A program made the translations under genes and the position numbers. From positions 1 through 13,684 of the forward strand of contig SFIR01000031.1 in assembly GCA_004556165.1 (NCBI GenBank): a stretch of 13,684 nucleotides of DNA. The letters run 5' to 3'. This DNA comes from Clostridiales bacterium. GTDB taxonomy: Bacteria; Bacillota; Clostridia; Christensenellales; CAG-138. Within the stretch, counting starts at the first letter, position 1. The number at the start of each line of letters is the position of its first letter. This document shows positions 12,159 through 13,684 of the stretch, in pieces. The notes beneath the pieces are model-generated. The model made no database searches and had not been told where the DNA came from. It was given only the letters and a program-made list of their open reading frames with translations.

Positions 12159-13471
12159 TGCCGCTTATAAATCACTGCAACGGCGGTTCATCCTTTGCCG
12201 CGATAATTCAAGTAACCTATAACGCCGGAGCAACCTGCACCTGTTCAAACGGCAGCAAAACACTAACTGCGCCGGATACATCCGGGAGCGCTACGTTTAA
12301 AGTCACAAGTAAGGGAACATGGGTCGTAGCAGTAACTAAGGGCGGTGCATCCGAAACTAAATCTGTAGAAGTAGTGTCGGATGGAGCTCTCTACTCAGTA
12401 GAAGTGTTCACCTTTCGTGTTTACGGTATTAGCCGAAGTAGATCAGTCTCCACACCAGAATGGGCTAGAACAGACGATGCGGAGGGACTTTCTGCCAGTG
12501 CGGCTCTAGGAGCTCAACCTGGACATAGTGACTTTGATACTATCTATCCATGGAGTGAAATTACCCGGACAACTTTATCCACGGGTGATGTGATGGTTAA
12601 GATCCCAAAATTTTGGTATCGCCGCTACATTTTGGATGGCGTAGAGTATATACAAATTTCTGATAAGAGTGAGTCTGGGTTCGATCTCCATCCAGCATTT
12701 ACTACCAGTGATTTTATATATGTAGGAGCATACATTACATCAGGAAGCTCTACAGTAACATCTGCATCTGGTGCTTCTGTTACTAAGGCAAAAACTAGAG
12801 GCTGGCATATTACCAACGCTGGGAACAAGGGCTCAGGCTGGTCTATAATGTCTATTGAGGCTCTATCTGCTATTCAGATGCTAATACTGGTTGAGTATGC
12901 TACCTACGACGTCCAAAGTGCTATAGGTGCTGGATACACCGGCCAGGCACCTACTGCTACTAACAATCCTATACAGACTGGATCATGCGATGCTATACCG
13001 GGTCTTACAGGCAGACCTTCAGGAACATCCAATAAAGTTGATGTGGTTTGGCGTGGCATTGAGGGCTTGTGGGGTCAAGTGTTTGAGTTTCTAAGTAACC
13101 TGACACGAACAGAAGTCTCTTCAGAAATACTCTACGCCCTAAATGGATCTGGAACTACTACAACTACTCTTGAAACACTCCCGACCTTTAATGAATATAT
13201 TGTAAGTTTGGGGCTAGACGAGAGATACCCGTATATTATGTTAGCAGAGTCTGCCACGGAAACAGGTAGCTCAAGTACTTATACATGCGATTATGCAGAC
13301 GGAGATTATGTGAGTAACTCACATACTACCAGCATAGCGTATGGAGGCTCAGCTATAAGTGGAGACAAAGCGGGTTTATTTGCGCTAAGTATAGGCTCAG
13401 CAGACCAATACGGTAGCTCCCAGGCAGGTGCGCATAAATATGGCTCACGCCTACTCTATGTACCGCAATAA
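12158..13471 (+). CDS. Receptor-binding protein candidate: Ig-like N-terminus and C-type-lectin/FGE-like C-terminus
   Basis: 437 residues; AAGGAGGG lies seven bases before the ATG, which overlaps the fibre stop (TAATG). Residues about 14-82 look like a small Ig/carbohydrate-binding beta domain ('GATCTCSNGSKTLTAPDTSG', 'FKVTSKGTWVVAVTKGGASE'). From about 120 the chain follows a known phage lectin-fold pattern: 'VMVKIPKFWYRRYILDG' (about 145-161), 'GFDLHPAF' (174-181), 'VGAY' (189-192), 'VVWRGIEGLWGQVFEFL' (296-312) and, at the end, 'AGLFAL' (405-410) with 'GSRLLYVPQ' (429-437). Such C-terminal C-type-lectin/formylglycine-enzyme-like domains display ligand-binding loops and are common DGR targets. 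The DNA beyond about 12380 is AT-richer and uses AGA and CTA codons, unlike the baseplate genes. The enzymatic role of FGE is not implied. Confidence 0.8.
   Translation: MPLINHCNGGSSFAAIIQVTYNAGATCTCSNGSKTLTAPDTSGSATFKVTSKGTWVVAVTKGGASETKSVEVVSDGALYSVEVFTFRVYGISRSRSVSTPEWARTDDAEGLSASAALGAQPGHSDFDTIYPWSEITRTTLSTGDVMVKIPKFWYRRYILDGVEYIQISDKSESGFDLHPAFTTSDFIYVGAYITSGSSTVTSASGASVTKAKTRGWHITNAGNKGSGWSIMSIEALSAIQMLILVEYATYDVQSAIGAGYTGQAPTATNNPIQTGSCDAIPGLTGRPSGTSNKVDVVWRGIEGLWGQVFEFLSNLTRTEVSSEILYALNGSGTTTTTLETLPTFNEYIVSLGLDERYPYIMLAESATETGSSSTYTCDYADGDYVSNSHTTSIAYGGSAISGDKAGLFALSIGSADQYGSSQAGAHKYGSRLLYVPQ
13337..13468 (+). other. Candidate DGR variable region at the 3' end of the lectin-like gene
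   Basis: Residues 394-437 carry the skeleton Gly-Gly, Gly, 'AGLFAL', Ser-rich loop, 'GSRLLYVPQ'. Known DGR variable regions have the same skeleton ('G-G-x-W...G-x-x-A-G-x-F...S-x-S...G-x-R-L-L'). Many loop codons end in a pyrimidine (AGT, GGC, GAC, TAC, GGT, AGC, TCC, CAT, TAT), as expected if AAY codons were mutated at adenines. This alone is not proof: no template repeat or reverse transcriptase is in the window. Confidence 0.4.
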
Positions 13472-13476
13472 GGAGG
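13471..13476 (+). promoter_or_regulatory. Ribosome binding site of the last gene
   Basis: AGGAGG starts at the final base of the preceding stop codon and lies seven bases before ATG 13484, which fixes this start. Confidence 0.7.
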
Positions 13477-13483
13477 TAGCACA

Positions 13484-13684
13484 ATGAGAGTACAAGGAAA
13501 TGGGTTTCCGGCAGCTGTAACGGTAGAAAGCTACTGGCCGATGCCGGGATATGCAGAAATTCGACTGCATGAAAACATAAAGGATATCACACCGACAGAT
13601 GTGGAAAACCCAACGCCGCTGTTTGAATACGACGAATATGTTATCCATGTCAAGGAAAAGGACGGCTTGCAGGTTGAAATCGAA
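13484..13684 (+). CDS. Unidentified phage protein, N-terminal part (truncated by the window)
   Basis: The first 67 codons of a gene that continues beyond the right edge. It starts MRVQGNGFPAAVTVESYWPM and continues with 'PGYAEIRLHENIKDITP', then 'FEYDEYVIHVKEKDGLQVEI'. The mix of short strands and acidic residues suggests a small beta-rich cytoplasmic or virion protein; no signal peptide or membrane segment is visible. In PBSX-like operons, small XkdW/XkdX-type proteins lie between fibre and lysis genes, and this could be one, by position only. I do not recognise the family. The base composition here returns to that of the upstream genes. Confidence 0.7.
   Translation, partial: MRVQGNGFPAAVTVESYWPMPGYAEIRLHENIKDITPTDVENPTPLFEYDEYVIHVKEKDGLQVEIE

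Noticed and set aside
13440..13500. Cruciform structure downstream of the candidate variable region, as in some DGRs
   Set aside because: Only a TACC/GGTA four-base match around the stop codon is visible, too short to support a claim.
1..13684. R-type tailocin (headless contractile bacteriocin)
   Set aside because: Scaffold, capsid and several head-tail joining genes are present and intact, so a phage or a PBSX-like defective prophage fits better.

Overview
This window is part of the late structural operon of a contractile-tailed (myovirus-type) bacteriophage or prophage. Every gene I can support lies on the + strand. The genes follow, almost one for one, the order of the PBSX (xkd) and skin (yqb) prophages of Bacillus subtilis. 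The proteins look like Firmicutes proteins, and the strong GGAGG-type ribosome sites and alternating GC content suit a Clostridia-type host, perhaps a gut member of the Oscillospiraceae or Lachnospiraceae. The host is inferred; nothing in the sequence names it. No integrase, lysis gene, RNA gene, CRISPR array or insertion sequence is visible.

Head region (1-2825): the C-terminus of a scaffold protein, the major capsid protein with an appended C-terminal module, two head-completion/connector proteins (YqbG- and YqbH/XkdH-like), an HK97-gp10-like protein and a tail-terminator-like protein. Tail shaft (2815-7418): a small YqzN/YkzM-like protein, sheath, tube, a tail assembly chaperone with a -1 ribosomal frameshift signal, and a 637-residue tape measure protein. 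Baseplate (7418-11472): XkdP-like LysM protein, XkdQ-like hub, XkdR-like and XkdS-like (gp25) proteins, baseplate J (XkdT-like) and XkdU-like protein. Host recognition (11472-end): a modular tail fibre, a 437-residue protein with an Ig-like N-terminus and a C-type-lectin/FGE-like C-terminus, and the start of another gene.

The genes are packed tightly, many with 1-14 nt overlaps (TAATG, TGATG, ATGA), which suggests one translationally coupled transcript. Because capsid genes precede the tail genes, this is a phage or a PBSX-like defective prophage rather than a headless tailocin.

Two points stand out. First, an A AAA AAC heptamer directly before the chaperone stop codon leads into a 58-codon -1 frame that has no start codon of its own. 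Second, the receptor-binding candidate at the end of the window has the C-terminal skeleton of targets of diversity-generating retroelements (DGRs). Its base composition also differs from that of the morphogenesis genes. The reverse transcriptase and template repeat that would prove a DGR are not in this window.
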